The notes: generated from the letters alone by a model not told the origin. Shown: positions 1-7,312, numbered from the stretch's first letter. The stretch: 13,605 nucleotides of DNA from Methanosarcinaceae archaeon (GCA_020793555.1 DQIO01000281.1:1-13605); one strand, 5' to 3'. Program-made: numbers and translations.

Positions 1-96
1 TAGCGACATTATATTGTTGACGAGACACGAGTCTTAAGGATGGCTGAATAGTTACGCGATTTGATTGATCTCAATAATAGTACCCTGCAGCTCTGA
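1..96 (+). pseudogene. possible decayed 3' end of an unidentified gene
   Basis: Frame 1 reads RHYIVDETRVLRMAE, then TAG (49-51), then LRDLIDLNNSTLQL and a TGA stop at 94-96. The joined residues look like an amphipathic helix and could be a C-terminal coil, but I recognise no family. Bases 1-3 are also TAG in this frame. The interruption could be a CAG-to-TAG mutation, an amber codon that is read through, or chance. No start is visible because the window begins here. This is weak evidence from residue character alone. Confidence 0.2.
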
Positions 97-137
97 TGTG
101 GTAAAGTGTGACGTCGCAACGTTTGACTGAGACTTTA

Positions 138-250
138 TTATCTTCTGGATAAATGGATCGCGGCAAAAAATATTCACCGCAAAGGACGTAAAGGGTCTTA
201 TTTTTCTCTGTGCCCCTCTGTGATTTTCCGAACTATTCCAGAAGATGATA
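138..250. repeat. dispersed repeat remnant inside a 10-bp inverted repeat
   Basis: Positions 172-230 hold words typical of a dispersed intergenic repeat seen in many bacterial and archaeal genomes: a CACCGCAAAGG-type left part and a CTCTGTGCCCCTCTGTG right part. This copy is degenerate. It lies between ATCTTCTGGA (140-149) and its exact reverse complement TCCAGAAGAT (237-246), so the segment may once have been a discrete insertion or a long stem. Related words recur at 12755-12780 and 12835-12880. No protein is supported here. The rest of 1-322 shows nothing I can name. Confidence 0.5.
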
Positions 251-322
251 AAAAGTATTACGATGTCAGAGAGAATTATTAAATATCGTTAAAGCAAATA
301 TTTCCAAAAGGGAATAATGGAC

Positions 323-880
323 CTACATATCCCCGATCGTCACACTCACCATAACATCACCCTGCTCGATATTTACAACAACATCCTGACCCTCTATAAC
401 CTGACCAAACACTGAGTGCTTCCCATCAAGATGAGGTTGTGGAGCTTCTGTGATAAAGAACTGGCTTCCACCTGTATTGGGACCTGCATTCGCCATTGAT
501 AATGTTCCTGTGATGTGTTTTAATTCAGGATGAAATTCATCGGGGATCTCATATCCCGGGCCGCCGGTTCCAGATCCAAGAGGGTCTCCGCCCTGTATCA
601 TAAAACCACGTATGACCCTGTGAAATGTCAAACCGTCATAAAATCCACTCTCTGCAAGGTCAATGAAATTCTTTGTAGTCATAGGAGCCCGGTTTTCATA
701 AATTTCTAACTTGATGACCCCTTTGTCAGTAACAATAGTTGCAATCCTGTTATCACCTATTTTTTGATCAATGGTATCTGTGCCCGTATCCGTGGTTTTT
801 TGATCCACTTCGTTCCCCACACATCCAAGCGTCATCGAAAACAATACAATAAGTGCTAAAATCCATATAGTCAATTTCAT
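323..880 (-). CDS. lipoprotein cyclophilin-type peptidyl-prolyl cis-trans isomerase
   Basis: This 185-residue protein catalyses cis-trans isomerisation of Xaa-Pro bonds in proteins, probably outside the cytoplasmic membrane. Residues 1-20 are a hydrophobic signal ending in the lipobox-like TLGC, so Cys20 is a likely lipid-attachment site. Residues 21-45 form a polar Thr/Asp-rich linker. The cyclophilin fold runs from about 46 to 182. The active-site block [15 protein letters not shown] (87-100) carries the catalytic Arg88, followed by GSQFFIT (138-144) and [12 protein letters not shown] (150-161). His150 stands where human cyclophilin A has Trp121, as is common in prokaryotic forms. It ends in TAG (323-325); reading through would add about 18 residues before TGA. 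The upstream ribosome site is weak. It appears to be a single-gene unit, 303 bp beyond the pycA stop. Confidence 0.93.
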   Translation of the reverse strand: MKLTIWILALIVLFSMTLGCVGNEVDQKTTDTGTDTIDQKIGDNRIATIVTDKGVIKLEIYENRAPMTTKNFIDLAESGFYDGLTFHRVIRGFMIQGGDPLGSGTGGPGYEIPDEFHPELKHITGTLSMANAGPNTGGSQFFITEAPQPHLDGKHSVFGQVIEGQDVVVNIEQGDVMVSVTIGDM

Positions 881-943
881 AGTCTTACCAGACGCATTGC
901 AAGTACTTTAACATTTACAAGCCACATTTCTATGTAACTAAGT

Positions 944-978
944 CCAACCAGCCCCCATGCTACTTTAAGGCTGGCTGG
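944..978. terminator. imperfect hairpin between the cyclophilin gene and pycA
   Basis: CCAGCC (948-953) pairs with GGCTGG (969-974), and the stem can extend one mismatch outwards to 944 and 978, around a 15-base loop. It lies on the exit side of the minus-strand pyc operon and the cupredoxin remnant, about 65-100 bp before the cyclophilin start. It could end pyc transcription or sit in the cyclophilin upstream region. There is no clear T-run, so its role is inferred only from position. Confidence 0.3.
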
Positions 979-1038
979 TAAACTGTGGGAAATATTCGAT
1001 TCCATTCTATCCTTTCTTATCCAAAAAAATATGACAGA

Positions 1039-1161
1039 TCAAATCACAATTACTTCACCTTTCATGGACGGATGATGCATACAATAATATTCAAACGTCC
1101 CGGCGTCATAAATGTCAATTTTCATTTCAACTTTGATTTTAATTTTAATTTCAACTTTAAT
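1039..1161 (-). pseudogene. cupredoxin C-terminal remnant (type-1 copper site)
   Basis: On the minus strand an open frame of 40 codons, bounded upstream by an in-frame TAA (1162-1164) and ending at TGA (1039-1041), encodes a basic Ile/Lys repeat and then DAGTFEYYCMHHPSMKGEVIVI. The C-x2-H-P-x-M spacing after G-T-F-E-Y-Y is the classic copper-ligand loop of plastocyanin/amicyanin-type cupredoxins, which are small electron-transfer or copper-binding proteins. The N-terminal half of the domain, including the first His ligand, is missing, and the front is an AAATTA-type low-complexity stretch. I therefore read it as a gene remnant downstream of pycA rather than a working protein. A frameshifted full gene is not visible in the flanks. 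Confidence 0.6.
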
Positions 1162-1183
1162 TTAAACATTGCAATAACAAAAA

Positions 1184-2665
1184 CTACTTCGCCGAATCCT
1201 TGACAGCATTGACATAAGCCCCGACCGCCGCACTGATTGCTGCAACCTTATGCTCACGGTCATAAAGTGCAGACGCAAGTGTAGCACCTTTTTCGGCATC
1301 TTCCTTGACAACTCTTCTCACATCATCAAGTATATTATAGTCATCAATAAAATGAGTTGTAAGGTTGCCACTTCTGAATGCCTCATGTCCGAGCACAGCC
1401 TTGTGGAACGGAATATTTGTCGTAACACCCACAACCACATATTCATACAATGCACGCTTCATCCGAGCGATTGCTTCATCACGGTCACGTCCCCAGACAC
1501 TTAATTTAGAGATCATAGAATCATAATACGGCGAGATATGATACCCCACATGTACCCCACTATCCACACGTACACCCGGTCCGCCTGCCGATCGATATTT
1601 TTTGATCTTACCCGGGGATGGTGCAAAATCGTTCAAAGGGTCTTCAGCATTGATACGGCATTCAATTGCCCAGCCATTGATCTTGATATCTTCCTGCTTG
1701 TAAGCCAACTTATCACCACAGGCAATATGCATCTGATCTTTCGCAAGATCAATGCCAGTCACCATTTCCGTAATAGAATGCTCAACCTGAAGACGTGTAT
1801 TGACTTCAAGGAAATAATAATCACCTTTTGAATACATGAACTCCACTGTCCCTGCATTCTCATAACCGATAGCTTTTGCCGCCTTTACAGCAACCTCTCC
1901 CATTTCCTTGCGAAGTTCGGGAGTCATAATCGGAGATGGCGCTTCCTCAATCAGTTTTTGATGTCTGCGCTGGATGGAACATTCCCTGTCTGAAACATAA
2001 ACAGTATTGCCATACTTGTCTGCAAGTATCTGGAACTCGATATGCCTTGGCTCTTCAACATATTTCTCAATAAAAACAGTTGAATCTCCAAACGCAGACT
2101 GTGCTACTGATTTGATTGCACTTAGAGCATGATCGAACTCCTCCTTTGAATGCACAACCTTCATACCAATCCCACCACCGCCTGCAGAGGATTTAATGAT
2201 CACGGGATATCCAATAGAATTCGCGACCTTAATAGCCTCATCCACACTTTCAATAGGATCTTCAATACCAGGCACAACAGGAACTCCTGCTTTTTTCATA
2301 GCAATCTTTGCTGCGATCTTACTCCCCATCTGTTCAATAGAACTGCTGGAAGGACCAATAAATGTAATTCCGTTATCTTCGCACTTTTGTGCAAAAACAG
2401 CGTTCTCAGATAAAAATCCATATCCGGGATGAATGCCATCAGCACCTGATTCTTTTGCAACATTAATGATCGCATCCATATTCAGATAACTCTGGCTGGC
2501 TGGTGCCGGACCTATGAGGTAAGCCTCGTCTGCATATTTAGCAAAAAGAGCATTCTTGTCCGCTTCCGAATACACAGCAACAGTAGGGACCTCTAATTCG
2601 CGGCATGCACGCATAGCACGGATCGCGATCTCGCCCCTGTTTGCAACAAGCACTTTTTTAAACAT
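1184..2665 (-). CDS. pycA: pyruvate carboxylase subunit A (biotin carboxylase)
   Basis: This ATP-dependent subunit carboxylates the biotin carried on PycB with bicarbonate, the first half of making oxaloacetate from pyruvate. At 493 residues it matches archaeal PycA length. The domains are in the usual order: N-terminal Rossmann-like part with ANRGEIAIR (8-16) and [12 protein letters not shown] (77-88); ATP-grasp domain with the glycine-rich loop [10 protein letters not shown] (159-168); His208; CSIQRRHQK (229-237); metal and catalytic residues Glu275, Glu287, Asn289, Arg291 and Glu295 in [12 protein letters not shown]; and the C-terminal biotin carboxylase domain with ECRINAEDP (335-343). 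No biotin site is present, as expected for the split enzyme. ATG is preceded by GGGTGA (2672-2677) at normal spacing, 30 bp after the pycB stop, so the two are one operon. The stop is TAG. Acetyl-CoA carboxylase AccC is similar, but the pycB partner decides the call. Confidence 0.95.
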   Translation of the reverse strand: MFKKVLVANRGEIAIRAMRACRELEVPTVAVYSEADKNALFAKYADEAYLIGPAPASQSYLNMDAIINVAKESGADGIHPGYGFLSENAVFAQKCEDNGITFIGPSSSSIEQMGSKIAAKIAMKKAGVPVVPGIEDPIESVDEAIKVANSIGYPVIIKSSAGGGGIGMKVVHSKEEFDHALSAIKSVAQSAFGDSTVFIEKYVEEPRHIEFQILADKYGNTVYVSDRECSIQRRHQKLIEEAPSPIMTPELRKEMGEVAVKAAKAIGYENAGTVEFMYSKGDYYFLEVNTRLQVEHSITEMVTGIDLAKDQMHIACGDKLAYKQEDIKINGWAIECRINAEDPLNDFAPSPGKIKKYRSAGGPGVRVDSGVHVGYHISPYYDSMISKLSVWGRDRDEAIARMKRALYEYVVVGVTTNIPFHKAVLGHEAFRSGNLTTHFIDDYNILDDVRRVVKEDAEKGATLASALYDREHKVAAISAAVGAYVNAVKDSAK

Positions 2666-2671
2666 GTTTCT

Positions 2672-2677
2672 TCACCC
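2672..2677 (-). promoter_or_regulatory. ribosome binding site of pycA
   Basis: GGGTGA on the minus strand lies 6 bases before the pycA ATG, inside the 30-bp gap after pycB. It supports independent initiation on a shared pycBA message. Confidence 0.6.
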
Positions 2678-2695
2678 TTTCCTTCCAATCTCACT

Positions 2696-4417
2696 TTATT
2701 CGATTGCCATCAGCACGTCGCCAGTACTTACCGAATCGCCATCAGCAACGAATATTTCCTTCACAACGCCGCCGTGGGTTGCGTGTACTCCATTCTCCAT
2801 CTTCATTGCTTCAAGGACACATATCGTATCCCCTTCCGCAACAGTATCGCTAACTTCAACCTCTATCGATAACACCATGCCCTGCATGGTACTGGTGACC
2901 GCACCCGCTACAGATTCCGGCGTCGCTTTTGTTGGTGCATCTGCAACCGACACAACGCCACCTGTAGGTTCTACCTTTACATCGAACACATCGCCATCAA
3001 CCTCAACCCTGAATTCCGTAGGAATCGCGGCTGATGGTGCAGAAACAGCTACTTCCGCCTGGACAGGTATGAGAGCTTCCTCTACCGCTTCACCTTTCAA
3101 GAATTTCGGAGCAATTGCCGGATAGAGAATATAAGTTAGCACATCCTCTTCCTTTTTCACCAAACCAAGTTCTGCCGCTTCTTTTTTCAGGCTCTCGTAT
3201 TCAGGTTCCAATAGATCAGCCGGACGACATGTGATCGGCTCTTCATCGCCTATGATCTTTGTGATGATATCATCACTTATAGGTGCAGGGGAACGACCAT
3301 ACAGACCCCTCACATAATCTTTTACCTCTTTAGGAATCACTTTATATCGCTCGCCCATAAGCACATTCATAACAGCCTGTGTACCCACGATCTGACTTGT
3401 TGGTGTTACAAGAGGCGGATACCCAAGTTCAGCACGAACCTTTGGCATCTCTGCAAGCACATCATCATACTTGTCAAGTGCATTCTGCTCTTTTAATTGT
3501 GAAACCAGATTGGACAACATGCCACCAGGTATCTGGTACAAGAGCACGTTCGTATCGATCTGCTCTGAGATCGGATCAAGGATACCGCGATACTCGTCTT
3601 TTAATTTCTTGAAATAAGCAGCGATCTCAGCTAACAGTTCCAGATCAAGTTCAGTATCATAAGGAGTCGCTCCAAGTGATGCAACCATTGTTTCGGTTGG
3701 TGGCTGCGATGTGCCACCCGATAATGGGGATAATGCCGTATCAAGAATGTCCACACCTGCCTCGCAGGCTGCCATGTAGCTCATCGGTGCCATACCTGAT
3801 GTGCAGTGACAGTGAAGTGCAATAGGTAAGGATACTTCTTTTTTGATGGCTTTGACGATAACATGTGCCTCATGAGGTGAAAGAAGACCCGCCATGTCCT
3901 TTATACAAAGAGAATCGCATTCAAGTTGCTCAAGGTCCTTTGCGAGCTCCACAAACTTTTCAACTGTGTGCACCGGACTGATTGTATAACAAACAGTACC
4001 CTGTACATGTGCACCTTCGCGGTTTGCTACCTTGATCGCAGTTTCCATGTTGCGAATATCATTTACCGCATCGAATATCCTAAAAATATCAATACCGTTC
4101 TCATGAGCCTTTGTGACAAACTTGTCAACAACATCATCGGAATAATGACGGTAGCCCACCAGATTCTGACCACGAAGAAGCATCTGGGCAGGAGTATTAT
4201 GCATATGTTTTTTAAGTTCCCGTAAGCGCTCCCACGGATCCTCATTAAGGTATCTTATGCATGTATCAAAAGTTGCGCCGCCCCACATCTCAAGGGAAAA
4301 ATAACCGACCTCATCCAATTTCTCAACTACTGGAATCATATCACGCGTACGCATACGCGTGGCAAGAAGAGACTGATGTGCATCCCGAAGAATAGTTTCT
4401 GTGAGTTTGACTTTCAT
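2696..4417 (-). CDS. pycB: pyruvate carboxylase subunit B (carboxyltransferase plus biotin carrier)
   Basis: This 573-residue subunit carries biotin and moves the carboxyl group onto pyruvate to give oxaloacetate, feeding biosynthesis in a methanogen that lacks a full oxidative citric acid cycle. Residues 1-275 form the HMGL-like TIM barrel: TETILRDAHQS (6-16), the likely carboxylated Lys173 in CIKDMAG, and the metal-binding pair His202/His204 in LHCHCTSGM. Residues 280-440 are the conserved carboxyltransferase domain. A flexible Ala/Pro-rich linker covers about 445-505. The biotinyl domain is about 508-573, with the biotinylated Lys539 in EAMKM. The same architecture occurs in the alpha subunit of sodium-pumping oxaloacetate decarboxylase, but no beta subunit is here and pycA follows directly. 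GAGGTG lies 4 bases before the ATG. No biotin protein ligase gene is in the window. Confidence 0.95.
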   Translation of the reverse strand: MKVKLTETILRDAHQSLLATRMRTRDMIPVVEKLDEVGYFSLEMWGGATFDTCIRYLNEDPWERLRELKKHMHNTPAQMLLRGQNLVGYRHYSDDVVDKFVTKAHENGIDIFRIFDAVNDIRNMETAIKVANREGAHVQGTVCYTISPVHTVEKFVELAKDLEQLECDSLCIKDMAGLLSPHEAHVIVKAIKKEVSLPIALHCHCTSGMAPMSYMAACEAGVDILDTALSPLSGGTSQPPTETMVASLGATPYDTELDLELLAEIAAYFKKLKDEYRGILDPISEQIDTNVLLYQIPGGMLSNLVSQLKEQNALDKYDDVLAEMPKVRAELGYPPLVTPTSQIVGTQAVMNVLMGERYKVIPKEVKDYVRGLYGRSPAPISDDIITKIIGDEEPITCRPADLLEPEYESLKKEAAELGLVKKEEDVLTYILYPAIAPKFLKGEAVEEALIPVQAEVAVSAPSAAIPTEFRVEVDGDVFDVKVEPTGGVVSVADAPTKATPESVAGAVTSTMQGMVLSIEVEVSDTVAEGDTICVLEAMKMENGVHATHGGVVKEIFVADGDSVSTGDVLMAIE

Positions 4418-4421
4418 TGAA

Positions 4422-4427
4422 CACCTC
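4422..4427 (-). promoter_or_regulatory. strong ribosome binding site of pycB
   Basis: GAGGTG on the minus strand sits 4 bases before the pycB ATG and fixes that start. The next 80 bp upstream (4430-4510) are AT-rich and must hold the pyc operon promoter, but several TATA-like words are present and I cannot choose among them. Confidence 0.6.
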
Positions 4428-4548
4428 TGTGGAATTAAAAATATTGATTAACGTGGATTAATTGATAATTGTTAATGGTAAATGAAATTGTACCTAATTG
4501 TACAACTCCTTTTATGTACCTTCTGGTATTGACTGCCTTGGGACAAAA

Positions 4549-4745
4549 TTACTCAATCTGCAATCCCATAATTTCGTAGTTTTCTTCAGTAAGCTTAACC
4601 ACACGGGCATGATATTCTGCAGGAAACCTGTCAAGAAATCTGTAATTCGCTTCTTGTTCTTGTTTTGAACAATGAGTTCGGGCACTGTAAACTTGAAGGG
4701 CGCATGCTTGATGTTGAGATTAATGTTCATTATAGTCTGGCGAAG
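4549..4745 (-). pseudogene. frameshifted gene remnant, family unknown
   Basis: Two frames each look protein-like over different halves. In the frame continuing past the TAG at 4746-4748 the residues run MNINLNIKHAPFKFTVPEL and on to about 4665. A second frame then carries NYRFLDRFPAEYHARVVKL, TEENYEIMGLQIE and a TAA stop at 4549-4551. The simplest reading is one reading frame broken by a frameshift near 4640-4670. I do not recognise the protein. It may be the tail of the transposase-like gene just upstream, shortened by an internal deletion, or debris of a separate gene. The longer uninterrupted frame to 4512 drifts into unlikely sequence. Confidence 0.4.
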
Positions 4746-5652
4746 CTATGGCGTCATTCTAGCATCTGTGTCAATAAAGTTAGACAGCCACATGCTAATA
4801 TCCGCAGGCATGATCCAGCTGTCTATCGTAATCTCTGATATTCCCTCTTTAGCTGTGAAAGTAATTTCATCCCCTGCTTCGGCACTTCCATCCAGATGAA
4901 GGATAAATCCTTTGTTTATTTCGAATAATTCTTTCATCTGTGAACTATGCTTTTTGTGAACGGTATAAAATCGAAGAAGAAATTCTTCTGACAATTTGGA
5001 TATTTCACTGGTTGATATTTGGATCCCTCTTGCTCCAAGAAGTAACTGAATCTCTTCTCGTTGGTAATTGAAAAACCATCGGAGATATCCGATTGCAATC
5101 ATTACTTTTGTGTCAAAGGTTTTCCGCGGCAAACAGATTTTATTCAGGAATGAAACGTTTTCGCTGTTGATCAAACCGTGTATTTTGCAATATTTTTTAT
5201 GGATTTTGAATTCGAATTTGCCTGAAAGTGTTTTTATGGTTCTTGTGTATGTTGTTTGTGTGTGTGTGGTTTATTTTTGCATATTGGGCATTGTGTTGGA
5301 TTTTTTATTTTGAGTTCTTCCGGTAAGATAGGGAGATGGAGTACGTTTTTTTTTCAAAATCGTAGTGAATACCTAGTCGTTTGAGGTCTTCCTTTTTCAC
5401 TGGCTGACCCATATTTTCTAACATTTCAAAGAGGTCATTAGGTGTGAGTGAATCTTGCATTAGTCGTAAAGAGAGGTATGAGAAATGGGTTGGTTCAATT
5501 GGTATGTTTGTTGGGTGTTCTGGGTCGGTACCCAATGACCGAATATAACGCTGAACGACTTTATCACCTTCCCGAACAGATTCGACTTCTGCGTAGTATG
5601 TTTTGATTGTTCCGTCCTTGTTTTTTCTTTTAATTTTTCGTATGTAAGTCAT
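4746..5652 (-). pseudogene. decayed insertion-sequence transposase
   Basis: The N-terminal part (5652 down to 5305) starts MTYIRKIKRKNKDG, with YYAEVESVREGDKVVQRYIRSLG, which resembles the start of transposases common in Methanosarcina. The frame then breaks. A second frame over about 5255-5320 encodes a zinc-finger-like CPIC. A third frame from about 5255 to 4746 encodes TIKTLSGKFEFKIHKKYC and a DDE-type core, with YLRWFFNYQREEIQLLLGARG and the likely first catalytic Asp in ILHLDGSAEAGDE. It stops at TAG (4746-4748), before the other catalytic residues of a complete enzyme. At least two frameshifts and a lost C-terminus make it inactive. I chose ATG at 5652 over the upstream 5688 because the latter adds residues unlike the family. 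A standalone 115-residue N-terminal gene is a possible alternative for 5305-5652. Confidence 0.6.
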
Positions 5653-5653
5653 A

Positions 5654-5683
5654 ATATTGTAGTGATATATTACACTACAATAT
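5654..5683. promoter_or_regulatory. perfect 11-bp palindrome upstream of the transposase-like gene
   Basis: ATATTGTAGTG (5654-5664) and its exact reverse complement CACTACAATAT (5673-5683) flank an 8-base AT loop. It begins one base upstream of the ATG at 5652 on the minus strand, so it covers the expected start of transcription. It could be an operator, a hairpin that limits translation of a transposase, or an element end. No second copy is seen at the other side of the element. Confidence 0.5.
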
Positions 5684-5841
5684 AACACTATCGGTTTTGA
5701 GTTTTATTGTCATATATATTGTGAAAAACAGGTTAGAGGATGGCGAATTTATGGAATTTAATGTGGGATTACATGGCAAAAATTGATGTTATTTTCAGAT
5801 GCTGGATTGACGCCATATAAACCTCCCTCCATTTTTGTAAT

Positions 5842-5853
5842 AATAAATATATA
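5842..5853 (+). promoter_or_regulatory. probable TATA box of the small membrane protein gene
   Basis: AATAAATATATA lies about 30-40 bases before the ATG at 5883. Transcription would begin within about 10 bases of the ATG, giving a nearly leaderless message. This fits the lack of a properly spaced ribosome site. The rest of 5700-5880 is AT-rich and shows nothing else I can name. Confidence 0.4.
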
Positions 5854-5882
5854 CTATCAACATCATTCTTTATAAATGAGGG

Positions 5883-6299
5883 ATGAATATAGAAATTTTA
5901 CACGATAATCCATTTGTTCAGGCACTTGCGATATCTACAGCAATGGCAGTGTTCATGATCGGAGTCGCCCTGGGCATAATTCACATAGTGACCACAGGAT
6001 CAAGTCCCATGCCGATTGCTTTGCTACTTCTGATCTTTGCAGTGGTATTTATTGCGGGTTCGGTATTTTTTGAAGAGCGAGGTGCCGATCATGTAGGTTC
6101 CCTTATTGGAGGATGTATTGCAGCATTTGCTGCCACATTTGCAGCTGCATCGTTCTTTAGTGGAATTATATATGTATTTGATGGCGGGATCAATACGCTT
6201 GGCTGGGAGCAGATTATATCTGCACTTGCGCTGTGCATGGTTGCCAGCATGGTCATAATCAGGACGCTCTCACACAAACTGCAAAACAGGTATACTTGA
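5883..6299 (+). CDS. small four-helix membrane protein, unknown function
   Basis: This 138-residue protein is almost entirely hydrophobic, with four likely membrane helices at about 11-36, 43-63, 70-98 and 107-127. A short acidic/charged turn, EERGADH (64-70), lies between helices 2 and 3, and the tail HKLQNRYT is basic. Small residues (Gly, Ala, Ser) are dense in helix 3. There is no signal peptide or catalytic motif. GAGGG touches the ATG directly, too close for a standard ribosome site. With the upstream TATA-like sequence this suggests a leaderless or nearly leaderless message. It precedes grpE on the same strand but is separated by 242 bp containing tandem repeats and a promoter, so co-function is not implied. 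I do not recognise the family. Confidence 0.75.
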   Translation: MNIEILHDNPFVQALAISTAMAVFMIGVALGIIHIVTTGSSPMPIALLLLIFAVVFIAGSVFFEERGADHVGSLIGGCIAAFAATFAAASFFSGIIYVFDGGINTLGWEQIISALALCMVASMVIIRTLSHKLQNRYT

Positions 6300-6323
6300 A
6301 GTTTACTTTCAAAAATACATTTC

Positions 6324-6407
6324 GATAGAGGATTTCAATAGAAATTCTTGATAGAGGATTTCAATAGAAATTCTTGATAGAGGATTTCAATAGAAATTCT
6401 TGATAGA
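6324..6407. repeat. three perfect 26-bp tandem repeats plus a partial fourth
   Basis: Units 6324-6349, 6350-6375 and 6376-6401 are identical, each beginning GATAGAGGAT and ending ATTCTT. The next six bases (GATAGA) start a fourth. Each unit carries a small dyad, ATTTC-AATA-GAAAT. The array lies between the membrane protein stop and the grpE promoter. There are no spacers between units, so it is not a CRISPR. It may bind a regulator or be a slippage-made repeat. Confidence 0.85.
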
Positions 6408-6464
6408 TTGGATTTTTTCCATAGCATATCTATCATGCTTTTTTTTATATTATTGACCGTAATC

Positions 6465-6473
6465 CTTTTATAG
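6465..6473 (+). promoter_or_regulatory. probable TATA box of grpE
   Basis: CTTTTATAG, preceded by CGTAATC as a weak purine-rich upstream element, lies about 70 bases before the grpE ATG. This predicts an untranslated leader of about 45 bases. GGGGAT (6529-6534) is the only ribosome-site-like word and sits rather close to the start. No CIRCE element is present. Confidence 0.4.
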
Positions 6474-6541
6474 AAGTACAAACAATCATTTGTTCCTAGA
6501 GAACGACAACATTGCGCCGTTCCAGACGGGGATATTAATAA

Positions 6542-7090
6542 ATGGATAAAGAAAACCTTGAAGAGAATGATGTTGAGCCAGATATGGAAAATGCACAAGG
6601 GGATGAGCAGGTCGAAGAGCGATCAAGTGAAGACGAAATCGCAGAACTTAACGACAAACTTCTGCGGCTTGGCGCAGAATTCGACAATTTCAGGAAACGA
6701 AGCAAACGCGAAAAGGAAGAGTTACGAAAATATGCAACTGAAAATCTCATGGTGGAGATGCTTGAAGTCTGTGACAACTTTGAACGCGCCCTGCACTCTG
6801 CAAAAGCGGCAGATGACTCAAAATCCATAGTTGAAGGTGTTGAAATGGTGCTCAAACAGTTCATCTCGATCCTCGAAAAGGAAGGAGTCAAAAAGATCGA
6901 ATGTAAGGGAGAAGAGTTCGACCCATATCTACACGAAGCAATGATGCATATCGTGACCATCAAGCATCCTGACAACACCATCATTGATATTCAGAAACCC
7001 GGATACATGTTACATTCAAAGGTCATACGACCTGTAATGGTCACGGTTGCAAAAAAACCGGAAGACGATTCGAATAAGTCTGAAAAGTAA
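6542..7090 (+). CDS. grpE: GrpE, nucleotide exchange factor of DnaK
   Basis: GrpE is a cytoplasmic dimer that drives ADP release from DnaK and so resets the chaperone cycle. The 182-residue protein has an acidic disordered N-terminus (1-30), a long coiled-coil helix (about 30-90, including GAEFDNFRKRSKREKEELRKYA), the VCDNFERAL block (76-84), and the C-terminal beta-wing domain with the conserved FDPYLHEAM (126-134) and GYMLHSKVIRP (154-164). Length and motif order are normal for bacterial-type GrpE. Pro164 is followed by Val-Met where Ala is usual, a conservative difference. It is the first gene of grpE-dnaK-dnaJ, but a 233-bp spacer with a dyad and a TATA-like element follows, so dnaK is probably also transcribed on its own. 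In archaea this set is thought to have come from bacteria. Confidence 0.96.
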   Translation: MDKENLEENDVEPDMENAQGDEQVEERSSEDEIAELNDKLLRLGAEFDNFRKRSKREKEELRKYATENLMVEMLEVCDNFERALHSAKAADDSKSIVEGVEMVLKQFISILEKEGVKKIECKGEEFDPYLHEAMMHIVTIKHPDNTIIDIQKPGYMLHSKVIRPVMVTVAKKPEDDSNKSEK

Positions 7091-7128
7091 CACAAGAAAA
7101 TCTTTGCTAACGCTCAGATTAACTTGGA

Positions 7129-7153
7129 GTACATAATTCTACAAATTATGTAC
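7129..7153. terminator. perfect 10-bp inverted repeat after grpE
   Basis: GTACATAATT (7129-7138) and AATTATGTAC (7144-7153) are exact reverse complements around a 5-base loop. It lies 39 bp after the grpE stop and about 40 bp before the dnaK TATA element. It could slow or end grpE transcription, or be an operator for dnaK. No T-run follows. A similar GTACAT-bounded dyad is at 12915-12943. Confidence 0.45.
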
Positions 7154-7192
7154 AACGGGAAAATGCTCACTTCATTGCATTAACCGCACTAG

Positions 7193-7210
7193 ATATTTAT
7201 AAAATATATA
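7193..7210 (+). promoter_or_regulatory. probable TATA box of dnaK
   Basis: ATATTTATAAAATATATA is the strongest archaeal TATA-like sequence in the window. It predicts a leader of roughly 90-100 bases before the dnaK ATG, containing the pentanucleotide repeat. Confidence 0.55.
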
Positions 7211-7245
7211 CTAGATTAAAAGCAATACATGATCGATCTCAAATA

Positions 7246-7290
7246 TTAAACTTAACTTAACTTAACTTAAATTAAATTAAATTAAATTAA
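7246..7290. repeat. pentanucleotide tandem repeat in the dnaK leader
   Basis: Four CTTAA units (7251-7270) are followed by four ATTAA units (7271-7290), with a TTAAA-type edge at 7246-7250. The shift from C to A after the fourth unit shows two sub-arrays. It lies inside the predicted dnaK leader, about 35 bp before the start codon. Such repeats change length easily by slippage. Confidence 0.85.
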
Positions 7291-7312
7291 ATTATACTTA
7301 CAAACAAATTAA

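Noticed and set aside
985..1203. Plus-strand 72-codon frame with an Asn/Phe repeat
   Set aside because: It is the antisense of the cupredoxin remnant and the AAATTA low-complexity stretch, overlaps the pycA end, and has no family-like residues or ribosome site.
2556..3125. Plus-strand 189-codon frame across pycA and pycB
   Set aside because: It lies antisense to strongly conserved coding sequence, spans the gene junction, and shows Ser/Thr-rich composition typical of a shadow frame.
4746..4748. In-frame TAG as a pyrrolysine codon in the transposase
   Set aside because: The frame already contains frameshifts upstream, and the residues after the TAG do not continue the expected transposase domain, so simple decay explains it.
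5305..5688. Start of the transposase-like gene at 5688
   Set aside because: The extra 12 residues (MLYCSVIYHYNI) come from the palindrome and are unlike the family; MTYIRKI at 5652 fits better.
6324..6407. Possible CRISPR array
   Set aside because: The 26-bp units are directly adjacent without spacers, and no cas gene is in the window.
6420..6541. CIRCE-type heat-shock operator before grpE
   Set aside because: The TTAGCACTC/GAGTGCTAA arms are absent; only a weak GAACG/CGTTC pair near 6501-6522 was seen, too short to claim.
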